Positions 16,221 to 26,451 of a stretch of 64,000 nt of DNA are shown one piece after another. Position 1 is the first letter of the stretch. Each line of letters starts with the position of its first letter. Made by a program: the position numbers and the translations under genes. The notes under the pieces were generated by a model. It was not told where the DNA came from. It ran no database searches and saw only the letters and a list, made by a program, of their open reading frames with translations. Source of the stretch: Alkaliflexus imshenetskii DSM 15055 (GTDB lineage Bacteria > Bacteroidota > Bacteroidia > Bacteroidales > Marinilabiliaceae); NCBI RefSeq assembly GCF_000517065.1, contig NZ_KI912105.1:336396-400395 (forward strand), given 5' to 3'.

Positions 16221-17894
16221 CTAAGGATTCTGAGGAATATTACTTACAGTTATCTCATCAAGTGGTATAAAATATTGAATGCGATTGTCAGTGTGTTCAA
16301 TAATCTCCCAGGGATGAACACCAGCATATCTGCGATCCATGGAGCGTTTATTACGATACACATCAAATGTGCGATGTCCTTCAAAGGCCAACTCAAGACG
16401 ACGCTCATCAAGCACAACTTCCAATATATCGGTATAGCCTCTCATATTCGATTGAGAAAACAACTGTGTCCCTGACAAGCCGGCTCGTTGTCTGATTACA
16501 TTTACATCGGCAAGTGCTTCAGTATTTTTTCCGGTTTTTGCATATGCTTCAGCTCGATTTAAAATCACCTCAGCCCATCGAAGCATCACCGGAGAACTTA
16601 ACATTGGATCTCCATCCTGATAGGAGAATTTTGTGACGAAATATTTTGGCCAGGATTGACGCTCATACATTCTTCGGGTTAACCGAACCTGCTTCTTGCC
16701 ATTCAACATGATATAATGCTGCTCACGGCCATTAACAGTTTCTGTTTCTACAAATACATTGGTTCCATTCTCATTGAAATAGTACTTACCTGATCCTGCA
16801 TCAAAGCTTACAATACGTATTTCATTTTCATAGAAATCATCCGCAGCGCTTTTTACTGCCCATCTCACCATATAGTCGGTTGAGTTAGGTACATATTGAG
16901 GCTTAATATATGAGTACCTGACATCATTCGGATTTAATTCAAAAAGATCGTTTAAGGGATCAGAAGAATATATTTCACCCCATCCCTGCCCATCTGTCAG
17001 ATACATAGAACCAATAGAAGATGTTCCACGACTTTCAATTGACGTGTGCGCAACAGCCCATAAAGTCTCTCTTGAATTCAGCGCATTTGCAAAGTAATTA
17101 GGAAAACTGGATGTAGGCTCTAATTTGGACGCTGCATCAGCCCCTCCTAGCATCCCATTAACCAGATCAATAACTTCCTGGTTCTTTTCCATGTAGAGAT
17201 AAACCCTTGAGAGAAGTCCTTGAGCAGCCTCCGTTGACACATACCCCGCATTTCCTCTTCTTCGGCCATTACTCATCAGCCTTATAGCATTTTCAAGATC
17301 CTCTACAATTAAATCATAAACCTCTCCAACTGTAGCTCTCTGGGTTACTGATGTATCGGTGCTTCTTCTCAAAATGATTCCAACATTTTCACGTCCATGT
17401 GAATAGTGCTTGGAAAAAATTGTTGAAAGGTTTAAATGTACAAGAGCTCGTAAAAAATAGTTTTCACCTTTTAAATGATCACTTTCAGGAGATGCGCCAT
17501 CTTGAACAGATTCGATTACTGAATTGGCTCCGTTTATTATGCGATAACCAATCCACCACAGATACGTTACATTACGTACGGTTGCATCTCTTTTGTAAGT
17601 ATTCGCCTCATACAAAGGATCACTGGTACGTCCTGCTAAACATATATTATCACTTGGAAACTCTGCCATCTGAAAGAAATGACGTACGTATGAGTTTCCG
17701 GAATAACCAGAAGTCTCTCCACGATAGGGTAATCTGTCCTTAAACATTGAGTAATTTCCATCCGTCGCATACAGTGCGCCGCCTGGATCTGATTTCAATT
17801 GGTCAGGAGTCATGGCGTCTGTTGGAAAGAAATCTAACTCGCAGGATGTAAAACCTATTAAACATCCGATTGCTATTGCTAATATCTTTTTCAT
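16221..17894 (-). CDS. susD: SusD/RagB-family glycan-binding lipoprotein
   Basis: A 557-aa lipoprotein with signal LIGFTSCELDFFPTD. The C-terminal RagB/SusD signature is clear (PVMLRWAEVILNRAEAY, then LADVNVIRQRAGL and LDERRLELAFEGHR), over a TPR-like helical core. SusD caps the extracellular face of the SusC channel and binds oligosaccharide. It begins 19 bases after the susC stop. Together the pair imports the PUL substrate into the periplasm. Confidence 0.95.
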   Translation of the reverse strand: MKKILAIAIGCLIGFTSCELDFFPTDAMTPDQLKSDPGGALYATDGNYSMFKDRLPYRGETSGYSGNSYVRHFFQMAEFPSDNICLAGRTSDPLYEANTYKRDATVRNVTYLWWIGYRIINGANSVIESVQDGASPESDHLKGENYFLRALVHLNLSTIFSKHYSHGRENVGIILRRSTDTSVTQRATVGEVYDLIVEDLENAIRLMSNGRRRGNAGYVSTEAAQGLLSRVYLYMEKNQEVIDLVNGMLGGADAASKLEPTSSFPNYFANALNSRETLWAVAHTSIESRGTSSIGSMYLTDGQGWGEIYSSDPLNDLFELNPNDVRYSYIKPQYVPNSTDYMVRWAVKSAADDFYENEIRIVSFDAGSGKYYFNENGTNVFVETETVNGREQHYIMLNGKKQVRLTRRMYERQSWPKYFVTKFSYQDGDPMLSSPVMLRWAEVILNRAEAYAKTGKNTEALADVNVIRQRAGLSGTQLFSQSNMRGYTDILEVVLDERRLELAFEGHRTFDVYRNKRSMDRRYAGVHPWEIIEHTDNRIQYFIPLDEITVSNIPQNP

Positions 17895-17912
17895 AATAAT
17901 TCTTTTATCAGT

Positions 17913-20909
17913 TTAGAAAGTAATATCCACTCCAAACAAGTACTGACGACTTATCGGGTAACTAAAAGTGTATAACCCCGCCAGCGACCAAGCTGATCTT
18001 TCAAGACTAATCTCTGGATCCATGCCAGAAAATTTGGAAACGGTTAGTACATTGTCAGCTGACACAAAAAATCTAAGATTCTGAATCTTCATAGATTCAA
18101 TCCAGTTTCTTGGAGCATTATAAGAAAGACTGATATTTTTAACCCTGAAGTAGCTACCATCTTCCAAATAGCGGGAGGAAGTTTTATTGGATGCCTTATT
18201 ACCGTTCATGGCCAATTTTGGATGGGTTGCATCATCGCCCGGCTGCTCCCATCGATTCCATTCTGGTCTTAACTTTTGCATATTATATCCCAAATAGGCA
18301 CCGTCTGCATCAAAAAACTCTCTGGAACGATTATAAATATCCCCACCATATGAAAAGTTGGTACTTACATTTAGCGTAAGATTTTTATAAGACATAGTAT
18401 TATTAAATCCACCGCTGAATTTTGGTGTTGCTTTTCCTACAACCTGTAGGTCTGCTTCATTGTAATTATTTGTGGTTATACGATCTATGATACTTCCATC
18501 TTGATCTCTTACAAGCTTTTCCCATAAAGGATCTCCATTATTACTATCTACGCCTACCCATTTTGGCATATACCAACTAAAGATATCCTGACCTCTTTTA
18601 ACTTGCTGATAAACAGTTGTGCTTCCTGCAGCTTGAATAAATGATGCATCATCAGGTGTTTCTCTAACTTCATTCTTGTTAAAGGCAATATTAAAACTTG
18701 ATGACCAGCTAAAATTCCTACCGTTTATATTCTCAGTGTCTAACTGAACTTCTATACCTCTATTTCTAACACTTCCCACATTATCAGTAATCTCAAAGAA
18801 ACCAGTGGACGGCGAAACAGGTACATTTAACAACAAATCTTTGTTATCAATATTATATAAATCAATGGCTAAATCAATTCTTCGCCAAAGTCCCAAATCT
18901 ATACCTACACCAGTCATATGAGCAGTTTCCCAACTTAAATACGGATTGGGCAGACGCGATGGAGTGGCTCCAACGTTATCCTGGTATGTTGAATTTAGAT
19001 TATATGTTGAGAGATACTGAAACGACCCAATATTTGAGTTGCCAGTTACCCCATGGCTACCTCGAAGCTTTAAATATGAAATGGTATAGTTGCCTGCCAA
19101 AAAATCTTCCTGAGAAATAAGCCATGCCAATGAACCAGCTGGGAAAAAACCCTCTCTCTTTTTTGGACCAAATTTCGATGACGCATCGACTCTACCTGAA
19201 ACTGTGGCAAAATATTTCCCACCATAATTATATTGCAATTGAGAGAACACAGACCAACCTGCACCAGGCACCCGATATCCAGTTATTCCGTAAACAGAAG
19301 CAGAATTTAGTGCATCCATACCATTTGGCATTCCAACACCCTCAGCACCCGTATACTCTGACGAATACTCGCCATATTCATAACCTACCAATCCATCAAA
19401 AGAGTGGCTATTCAAAGACTGCTTAACCTTAAGAAGGTTCGAGGTGTTCCATGACTGGGATTGGCTAATTAGCTCACTTTTATAGCCATTAGAATATGAT
19501 GGATGGTATGTACGCGGATCTACGAATGTTTGAGATTTCGATACACTCTGGCTAAATCTGTTCGACGTGGTAAAAATAAGCCAGTCGGTAATTGTCCAAT
19601 TGAACTGAACATCGTTCATGAGGGAAGATCCGCCCCATTTACTATAGTTATATAACTCACTGTGTAAGAAATTCCTCCTGTCTTGTGAATACCAACGCTT
19701 TCCATTATCTGGTCGGGTATCACTGTCTATTTTTACAATATTACCATCTGCATCATACGGACTATCCCATGGTGTGTTTTTATATCCATCTTCTGATGTC
19801 ATATAACTTGAAGCTCCTTGATTTCCAGAATTTGAATAATTCACACGCACGTTCATCTCAACAGAATTATTCAATTGCGTATTTAAATTTAGTCGGGCAG
19901 ACAGCCTGTCATAGTTGGTGTTAATTAATGTACCATCCTCCTGATAATAATCAACACTGGCAAAATATCGGGTTTTCTCTGAAGCTCCGGAAAAAGATAA
20001 ATAGTGATTTTGCAGGTTTCCAGTATTAAAGGCCGCATCCAACCAGTTAAAATTACGTTCACGCAATTCTGCTGGTCGCTGCATATTGAATAAGGCTGGA
20101 CTAAACATCGCTTTATGCGTATCGTACAATTCCTCTCCTGTCATCATCTCGAAGTTGCCTTGTAACGCTTCTTTTTGACCATACGTTGAACGGAAGTTCA
20201 TACTTGTTGGCTGATTTCTTTTTGCATGCTTTGTTGTAACAACAATAACTCCACCAGCAGCAGCAGAACCAAACAATGCAGTTGCGCCAGCATCTTTCAG
20301 AATTGTTATAGATTCAACATCATTGGGATTAAATGATCCATGAGGTATGCCATCCACAACATATAAGGGACTAGCTTGAGCTGTGATTGAACCTGTCCCT
20401 CGTATCCTAATCTGACTGGACGATCCTGGTTGTCCAGAGGCACTTGAGACGAGTACGCCTGCTGCTTTTCCTTGAAGCATTGTTCCTATATCGGAAGTAG
20501 TAACTCCCCTTATTTTCTCAGCATCCAAAGTAACAATAGAACTACTTAATTCTGCTTTTGACTGAGAAGAATATCCCATTACAATAATCTCCGAAATTTG
20601 GCTTATTTCAGGCCTTAATGACACATTAATCTGCGTTCGGCCATCTACTAATTCTCTTACATTATCAAAGCCTATAAAAGAAAACACAAGAACTGCATTT
20701 GCATCAGACTCTAGAGAATAGGTTCCATTAAAATCTGTTACTGTTCCTCTGGTTGTACCTTCGATTACGATACTTACTCCTGGCAATGGCAAGTTGTCAT
20801 CGGATGAAATAACTGTACCTCGAACAGTAATCTGAGCCATTGTCCCAAAAGACAATAGACTAACCATCAGGCTTAAAAAAAGCCATCTCTTAAACCTTAA
20901 AAAATTCAT
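17913..20909 (-). CDS. susC: SusC/RagA-family TonB-dependent outer-membrane transporter
   Basis: A 998-aa protein: signal peptide, a carboxypeptidase-regulatory-like N-terminal domain (VRGTVISSDDNLPLPGVSI), a TonB-box/plug region with the SusC family motif (VDGIPHGSFNPNDVESITI then LKDAGATALFGSAAAGGVI), and a long beta-barrel ending YLFGVDITF with a terminal aromatic. It takes up oligosaccharide using TonB energy together with SusD. There is no N-terminal anti-sigma/STN extension, so transport-linked ECF signalling is not indicated. This agrees with control by the DeoR-type repressor instead. Confidence 0.96.
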   Translation of the reverse strand: MNFLRFKRWLFLSLMVSLLSFGTMAQITVRGTVISSDDNLPLPGVSIVIEGTTRGTVTDFNGTYSLESDANAVLVFSFIGFDNVRELVDGRTQINVSLRPEISQISEIIVMGYSSQSKAELSSSIVTLDAEKIRGVTTSDIGTMLQGKAAGVLVSSASGQPGSSSQIRIRGTGSITAQASPLYVVDGIPHGSFNPNDVESITILKDAGATALFGSAAAGGVIVVTTKHAKRNQPTSMNFRSTYGQKEALQGNFEMMTGEELYDTHKAMFSPALFNMQRPAELRERNFNWLDAAFNTGNLQNHYLSFSGASEKTRYFASVDYYQEDGTLINTNYDRLSARLNLNTQLNNSVEMNVRVNYSNSGNQGASSYMTSEDGYKNTPWDSPYDADGNIVKIDSDTRPDNGKRWYSQDRRNFLHSELYNYSKWGGSSLMNDVQFNWTITDWLIFTTSNRFSQSVSKSQTFVDPRTYHPSYSNGYKSELISQSQSWNTSNLLKVKQSLNSHSFDGLVGYEYGEYSSEYTGAEGVGMPNGMDALNSASVYGITGYRVPGAGWSVFSQLQYNYGGKYFATVSGRVDASSKFGPKKREGFFPAGSLAWLISQEDFLAGNYTISYLKLRGSHGVTGNSNIGSFQYLSTYNLNSTYQDNVGATPSRLPNPYLSWETAHMTGVGIDLGLWRRIDLAIDLYNIDNKDLLLNVPVSPSTGFFEITDNVGSVRNRGIEVQLDTENINGRNFSWSSSFNIAFNKNEVRETPDDASFIQAAGSTTVYQQVKRGQDIFSWYMPKWVGVDSNNGDPLWEKLVRDQDGSIIDRITTNNYNEADLQVVGKATPKFSGGFNNTMSYKNLTLNVSTNFSYGGDIYNRSREFFDADGAYLGYNMQKLRPEWNRWEQPGDDATHPKLAMNGNKASNKTSSRYLEDGSYFRVKNISLSYNAPRNWIESMKIQNLRFFVSADNVLTVSKFSGMDPEISLERSAWSLAGLYTFSYPISRQYLFGVDITF

Positions 20910-20951
20910 AGATTTGGATTTAGTTGTTCAAATATTAGAATTCACTTGATA

Positions 20952-22994
20952 CTATTGTTTCGGGTATACTTCAATTAAATAGGCTCGCTTAAATGTCGGA
21001 TGAATAATTGGGTTACTTCCGTCAACCTCATACACAACTCCTTCATCATTTGTGTATTCATTCACCACATAGGTCTGATTATTTAAACCCCGAAGTTCAA
21101 TTGGTTCTCCATTCCATTCCTCCGCATAAAATGCATAATACATTTTACCATCCTTATGGATTGCGTGAGTTTCAGGCTTGTCGAAGGTCAAATCGTACAA
21201 TGACCCAAGATAATCTCCCTTTGAGAGCATCTTTTCATTATATATGCCAACCCACTTCTTGTACAAAACCTCTTTTTCAGGTGTCAATAAATAGGACTTT
21301 TCTACATTCGGATTATCCTTTGGCCAGGTAAATTTTGAACCTACTACAGCTCCAATCCCAATCTGCGTTGGAAAGTCATCGCCATTATCACTAAGCTCAA
21401 CATGGTCTGCGTAGTATGCTATTTCATCAAAAATGGCTCTATAAACCTTACCTTTTAGCCTTATCTGCCAACTTGATGTTGGATCGGATGATACGGCTTG
21501 ATTCATATAGGGCATGTTAAAGAAATTCATTGCACATCCGCATGGACAATTCTGAATTACAGCATTGGGCTTGTACTTAATCGCTGTTTCATAAATATCT
21601 TTGAAAAACATAGGTAATTCTTCGAAAGCTTGCTCTGGATATGACAATCCACTATGACTATTATAATCAGGAGCTACAGCATTTAAGTGTTGCCCATCCA
21701 TTTTAAGACCATCGAAATCCCAGGTATCTAAAAATAGCTCTACCAAATCTCGGGTATACGCTTGAGTGTATGGATTAACGGGGGATAGGTAATAGCTGTT
21801 CCACCAGGTTATATATTGAGGTGTTGAATGACGGGTACGCAATTGCATTTCTGGTACCTTTGCTAGAATTTCTGAGCTTGGATGTGCTGCCAATGGTGCC
21901 CACCACAACTTAGGACGTAATCCATGTGCACGTATGGCATCAGCCAATCTTCTCATATCTTTATTACCACCGGGAAACCGATCGTTTGGTTCCCAGTCTC
22001 CAATAGATTTCTGAAATCCATCATCCACATCTACCCACTTAAAACCAAGTTCTTTAACCTTCGGCAAAGTTCCAATTACCTCTTCAATTGTAAATGTACG
22101 TTCATATCCCCAGGCGCACCAAACAGCTTCATAAGCCAATGGCTCCGAATCAACAAACTCTAACCCTTGAGCCTGCATATAATGGGAGAATTTCTTTAAC
22201 GGATCAAAAAAATCGCCTGTATGTACAGTAATAAATGAGCTGTAAGTTTCAATGACATCATCCGTTTTAAAAGTGCGTACATTATCATACTCCTTCAAAA
22301 TAGACATCGATGCATATCCATCATAGAGTCCCATCTCAACGGGTGTAGAGAATAGTTTCGGTGTCATTTCTGTTACACCAATCATTATACCGCCATCTTC
22401 TCTCCAAAGGTTTACAACTGGAATGCCTCCACCATAATCAGAGTTATTCATTCCCATAAAGTTTTTTTGATAAAACCCGGGAACCACAGGAAGTACCCAG
22501 TCATCTCTTCGAATGGTGGAAGTTGTCTGCAATGACCAAATCGGATTATCGGTCTTACTTTGCTTGACCCTTAAATGATGATTCACCCAAGAAGTTACAG
22601 TAGCAGTCTTCTCTCCTTTATTGACATATTTGATGTCGAAATAGGCGCTATTAGCAAATTTTTCTGAAATGGTTATTGTGACATGCTTCTCTATTTCGAA
22701 ACCGTCTTTATTATAAACACCAACCAATTCAAATACTTTGTTTTCACCTTCCACATGCGAACGGATGTCTGACAATAAAAACTTGTCAGCCTTAAATTCA
22801 CGCGCAACCAAATAATCAGAAGTTACGAAATCACTGTAATACGCTTGCGTCTGTTTATTTGTCGATAAAACTTTCATTTGCATTTTATCGTTGATTTGAA
22901 TCACAAGGTCTCCATTTGTTATCTCAACCTTGGAACCACAACCAAACATAAAAAGCATCATCAGAATTGAAAAACCTAACTTTAAAATTTTCAT
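20952..22994 (-). CDS. GH36-type alpha-galactosidase lipoprotein
   Basis: A 680-aa lipoprotein with signal MMLFMFGCGSK. The N-terminal half is a beta-sandwich; the catalytic TIM barrel begins around residue 285. Clan GH-D signatures are KWVDVDDGFQ, KLWWAPLAAHP, the nucleophile motif WDFDGLKMDG (Asp near 433), a CPCGCAMN loop equivalent to the CxSG loop of GH36, and the acid/base motif SSDPTSSWQ (Asp near 504). It should remove terminal alpha-galactosyl or related residues in the periplasm. It lies between the deacetylase-like gene and susC on the same strand, so it is part of the PUL core. Confidence 0.85.
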   Translation of the reverse strand: MKILKLGFSILMMLFMFGCGSKVEITNGDLVIQINDKMQMKVLSTNKQTQAYYSDFVTSDYLVAREFKADKFLLSDIRSHVEGENKVFELVGVYNKDGFEIEKHVTITISEKFANSAYFDIKYVNKGEKTATVTSWVNHHLRVKQSKTDNPIWSLQTTSTIRRDDWVLPVVPGFYQKNFMGMNNSDYGGGIPVVNLWREDGGIMIGVTEMTPKLFSTPVEMGLYDGYASMSILKEYDNVRTFKTDDVIETYSSFITVHTGDFFDPLKKFSHYMQAQGLEFVDSEPLAYEAVWCAWGYERTFTIEEVIGTLPKVKELGFKWVDVDDGFQKSIGDWEPNDRFPGGNKDMRRLADAIRAHGLRPKLWWAPLAAHPSSEILAKVPEMQLRTRHSTPQYITWWNSYYLSPVNPYTQAYTRDLVELFLDTWDFDGLKMDGQHLNAVAPDYNSHSGLSYPEQAFEELPMFFKDIYETAIKYKPNAVIQNCPCGCAMNFFNMPYMNQAVSSDPTSSWQIRLKGKVYRAIFDEIAYYADHVELSDNGDDFPTQIGIGAVVGSKFTWPKDNPNVEKSYLLTPEKEVLYKKWVGIYNEKMLSKGDYLGSLYDLTFDKPETHAIHKDGKMYYAFYAEEWNGEPIELRGLNNQTYVVNEYTNDEGVVYEVDGSNPIIHPTFKRAYLIEVYPKQ

Positions 22995-23088
22995 AGACTT
23001 GAACTTTAATATTTAAAAAAAACTTCTCTAAAATGCTCAACCAAAATCCCTAACAAGAGTGATTCACATCCCTATCTCTTATTATTGT

Positions 23089-24648
23089 TTAATGCAAATC
23101 AACTGTAATGGTGCCTGTCTCTCCCTGTATATCTCTGGCTGTTATCAGAAATGTTAATTCCATTTTGTCGCTATCATAACCCAAATACTTAACTGACATA
23201 TTAGTATTTGAGGATTTTATTGATTTTGGAATATGGCTTGTTGCTACTCTTATGGCTTGCTCACCATATACTCGTAAGTCAAAAATTAGCTGTGAGGAGG
23301 TTATGCTTGAGCCATATACGTTATATGTTCCATCATGCATAACAAGCCCTTCTTGCCATTGAGTCCCTTTCTCCATCTCAAAAACGTGCACACCAGATTC
23401 AAGATATGGTAGATATAACATCGCATATCCTTCATCAACAATACAGGCGGGGATCTCCTTGCCATTAACTGTTGCTTTTGAAATTACTTCATTTGGCAAC
23501 AAAGGTGCTTTTAACACCATGTTGGTAATAAAGCCACTCTCATAAGCCCAGGCTGGAATGTTACGGGTATCTATTTGTAACTTATACGGCCCTAATTTTT
23601 CTATATTAACATAGCGTTTTAATATCCATTGAGAATAAAATTGTTCTGTATTCTTGGCAAGATATTTTCCAGGATTTAACTGTACCTCCTTAAAAAATGC
23701 TATCCATTTCTCGTTTAATGCTGGCTGTAAAAAATCATCTGTAGCTAGCAAATTGGCAAAATGAGTTTCAATCATGTCCGTTTGAAAATCATCAATGGCA
23801 TCTCTCGGCAATGAAGCAGGTTCGTACCATGGGTTGCCATGATTATATCTGTCAATTACCAAGACTCCGTTGTCAAATCCACCACTTTTCGCCTCAGGAG
23901 GATTTAATTCAGTAATATAACTAAATAACGTATTGGCAAATCTTACACCTTCAGCATTTAGCAATTTACCTAGGCTATAAGGCTCTGCAGATGGATTCCA
24001 ATAATAACTATAGGCGCAGGGCACAAAACTCTCTGGAAATGAATGACCGTTCTCTGGTGTTAACCCATATTGAGCCATTATTTCTTTAAACAATTCCAAA
24101 TGATTCCTGATATCTCTTTCATCCCATGGGTGATTTTTATCAGTATTATACCATTCAGCTCGATGCATTATACCATCTTGCCAAAACTCATGTCCAACAC
24201 CGTGTAGTCCAAATTCAAGATAGGCTGCATTCGATTTAACCAAATCCATAATGCGAATCTGCTCCTCACCAATATATCTGCTATTATCCCATTGAGAACC
24301 AAATTGAGTAGAAGTTGGTACCGTAGCGCAAACATTGGATCTATCTAGCTCACATAGAATAAATAAACCTTGCAAACGAATACCGGCTCCTTTGGCAATA
24401 TCAATTACAGCTTGGTAGTCACTCGCTGTCAAGTCACGCTTCAGTCCTAATCGGGATGGCCCATTTACAGCCTTTAAAGAACCCCCGCCCATCCAACCCA
24501 TGTCATCGATGGCAATTGCAAACGGACTAGGGAATGTCAACTCAGAATTCTCGGCTAAAAATTGGGTTGACTCTTGCTTCATACAACCATTCATAACGAT
24601 ACCAATTAGAAACAAAAAAATGCCTATTGAAAAAATATTAGTTTTCAT
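23089..24648 (-). CDS. Polysaccharide-deacetylase-like lipoprotein
   Basis: A 519-aa lipoprotein (signal ends GIVMNGCMKQ). The N-terminal 350 residues look like a NodB-type deformed barrel: an Asp pair in AIAIDDMGWMGG near residue 48 (motif-1 position), HxxxH in LHGVGHEFW (motif 2), and a late His in IETHFANLL. The C-terminal 150 residues are beta-rich. The full-length paralogue at 965-2503 has lost the Asp pair and the first His. If the assignment is right, it would remove N-acetyl groups from the glycan before or after import, consistent with a pathway that enters at galactosamine. The family call rests on motifs only; a glycoside hydrolase of an unnamed family remains possible. Confidence 0.6.
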   Translation of the reverse strand: MKTNIFSIGIFLFLIGIVMNGCMKQESTQFLAENSELTFPSPFAIAIDDMGWMGGGSLKAVNGPSRLGLKRDLTASDYQAVIDIAKGAGIRLQGLFILCELDRSNVCATVPTSTQFGSQWDNSRYIGEEQIRIMDLVKSNAAYLEFGLHGVGHEFWQDGIMHRAEWYNTDKNHPWDERDIRNHLELFKEIMAQYGLTPENGHSFPESFVPCAYSYYWNPSAEPYSLGKLLNAEGVRFANTLFSYITELNPPEAKSGGFDNGVLVIDRYNHGNPWYEPASLPRDAIDDFQTDMIETHFANLLATDDFLQPALNEKWIAFFKEVQLNPGKYLAKNTEQFYSQWILKRYVNIEKLGPYKLQIDTRNIPAWAYESGFITNMVLKAPLLPNEVISKATVNGKEIPACIVDEGYAMLYLPYLESGVHVFEMEKGTQWQEGLVMHDGTYNVYGSSITSSQLIFDLRVYGEQAIRVATSHIPKSIKSSNTNMSVKYLGYDSDKMELTFLITARDIQGETGTITVDLH

Positions 24649-24674
24649 ATACGGTTATCTAAATATTAATCTGA

Positions 24675-25493
24675 TTACGCATTAACAACACATAGCTTTG
24701 ATTTTATCAAACTTGTAACTGAGTCTGTTGCATCTGGAAATACTTTGCGTAAATCAATCTCATTGCTGACATCCATTCTCATTTTTAAAGTCTTCATGAA
24801 TGTATTCTTAACTTCGGTGGCAAGATTGATCTTACAAACTCCATATTTTATGGCAGCTCTAAGTTGCTCATCAGGAACACCTGACCCTCCATGCAGAACG
24901 AGTGGGATATCAATAGCATTTCGTATCTCCTTTAATAGATTTATCTGAAGCAAAGGTGTTGATTTGTAGAATCCGTGTGATGTACCAATGGCTACAGCCA
25001 ATGCATTCACTCCTGTTTGTTCAACAAACATCTTGGCATCTTCAGGTTTGGTAAATCCAACCCTACTAGCATCTTGACCTAGTTTGGCGATATAACCCAG
25101 CTCCGCTTCAACATTCACATCATAACTTCTGCAGATTTCGACAACTTCTGATGTGACATCAATATTTTTAGACAATTCCTCTTCACTTGCATCGATCATT
25201 ACAGAATCAAATCCTGCATCTAAACATCTTTTTACCAGTTCAATGCTATCTCCATGATCTAAATGCAACCATGCTTCAACACCATAACTTCGCATGCAGC
25301 TTCTGGCCATCGAAACAGCTAAATCTAGCCCTATGTAATCTATCGAGCTTCGGGTCAGCTGCAATATCACCGGTTGGTTTGACTCACTTGCCGCAATTAA
25401 AATACCCTTGAGGGTTTCAAAATTGTAGAAATTAACAGCCAGAAGTGCTTTCCCATCTGCTTGTAATTGCCTCAGTTTGTTGGTCAATTTCAT
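24675..25493 (-). CDS. gatY: Class II tagatose/fructose-bisphosphate aldolase (GatY/KbaY-like)
   Basis: A 272-aa zinc-dependent aldolase. Visible motifs are LHLDHGDSIELVKRC (metal His and catalytic Asp), SVMIDASEEEL, EAELGYIAKLG, AIGTSHGFYKS (metal His) and PLVLHGGSGVP (metal His). These are standard for the short GatY/KbaY/FbaA group. It would cleave tagatose-1,6-bisphosphate into dihydroxyacetone phosphate and glyceraldehyde-3-phosphate. Its start lies 1 base beyond the pfkB stop and it shares an operon with the GatZ-like subunit and agaS, which favours tagatose-bisphosphate over fructose-bisphosphate. Confidence 0.88.
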   Translation of the reverse strand: MKLTNKLRQLQADGKALLAVNFYNFETLKGILIAASESNQPVILQLTRSSIDYIGLDLAVSMARSCMRSYGVEAWLHLDHGDSIELVKRCLDAGFDSVMIDASEEELSKNIDVTSEVVEICRSYDVNVEAELGYIAKLGQDASRVGFTKPEDAKMFVEQTGVNALAVAIGTSHGFYKSTPLLQINLLKEIRNAIDIPLVLHGGSGVPDEQLRAAIKYGVCKINLATEVKNTFMKTLKMRMDVSNEIDLRKVFPDATDSVTSLIKSKLCVVNA

Positions 25494-25494
25494 T

Positions 25495-26451
25495 TCAAAT
25501 ATTCATTTCAAAATTGAATATTTCTCTTGCAACTGAAATTATTGACTCCTTGCTATTGAAAGCAGAAGTACCTCCAGCCCCGGTCGTGTTGATTGCACCT
25601 GCCAGATTTCCGTAAACCTGACAATCTTCTAATGGATAACCTTGCACCATACGGCTTATAAATCCTGCATTAAAACTATCACCGGCACCAATAGCATCGA
25701 CGACTTGCTCATTCAAAAAAGCATCAAGATGAACCTCTTTTCCATCTTTAGTATACAAAGTGGAACCTTTACTTCCATTCTTTACAACTACAGTATTGGC
25801 GTGTGGCTTTATTTCAGCCATTGCATCTTCAATTGCTGAGGTGCCTGTTAGTAGTAACAGCTCCTTTTCATTCGGCAAAAAAACATCAACAAAAGGGAGA
25901 ATTGCTTTACAATTGAAATCCCATTTCTCAGATGGATCCCACTGGGTATCTAGCGATGTGGTTAACCCACATTTTTTCGCTCTCCAAAACAATTCGATGA
26001 TATCATCCCTCATGCCTTTCTGCAAAAACAATGACGCAAAATGCATATGTCTGGCGCTTTGTAGAGCTTCATCAGCCACATCCTTAACCTTTAAATGCTC
26101 CATTGCCCCTGGGCATGTCATCATTGCTCTATCCTCGCCATAATTTAAGACCACCGTAATTCCGGTAACACTAGTCTTATCAACTATAAGATGACTTGTG
26201 TCAACCCCCTTTGCGTTTAGTGATGCTTGCACGAGATTACCAAATGTATCCTCGCCAATTTTTCCAACAAATGAAACTTTTATCCCTAAACTTGATAGAT
26301 TTGATGCAAATATTGCGCTTGAACTGCCTAATGTGAGTGCAAGTTCTTTTGCTAACTTTTCCTTACCTATTTCTGGAAATCCATCAATTTGATTTAGAAT
26401 TAAATCAGCATTTAACTCGCCGACTGTTAAAACTTGAAATTTCCTTTCCAT
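25495..26451 (-). CDS. PfkB-family sugar kinase (probable tagatose-6-phosphate kinase)
   Basis: A 318-aa ribokinase-fold enzyme. The N-terminal motif VGELNADLILNQID and the C-terminal signature with the catalytic base, VDAIGAGDSFNAGF, are intact. In an agaS-gatYZ operon the expected role is phosphorylation of tagatose-6-phosphate at C1. However, it is the only kinase in the cluster, so it might instead, or also, phosphorylate free galactosamine. Its stop overlaps or abuts neighbours on both sides (26451 is shared with the GatZ-like gene), which indicates translational coupling. Confidence 0.85.
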   Translation of the reverse strand: MERKFQVLTVGELNADLILNQIDGFPEIGKEKLAKELALTLGSSSAIFASNLSSLGIKVSFVGKIGEDTFGNLVQASLNAKGVDTSHLIVDKTSVTGITVVLNYGEDRAMMTCPGAMEHLKVKDVADEALQSARHMHFASLFLQKGMRDDIIELFWRAKKCGLTTSLDTQWDPSEKWDFNCKAILPFVDVFLPNEKELLLLTGTSAIEDAMAEIKPHANTVVVKNGSKGSTLYTKDGKEVHLDAFLNEQVVDAIGAGDSFNAGFISRMVQGYPLEDCQVYGNLAGAINTTGAGGTSAFNSKESIISVAREIFNFEMNI

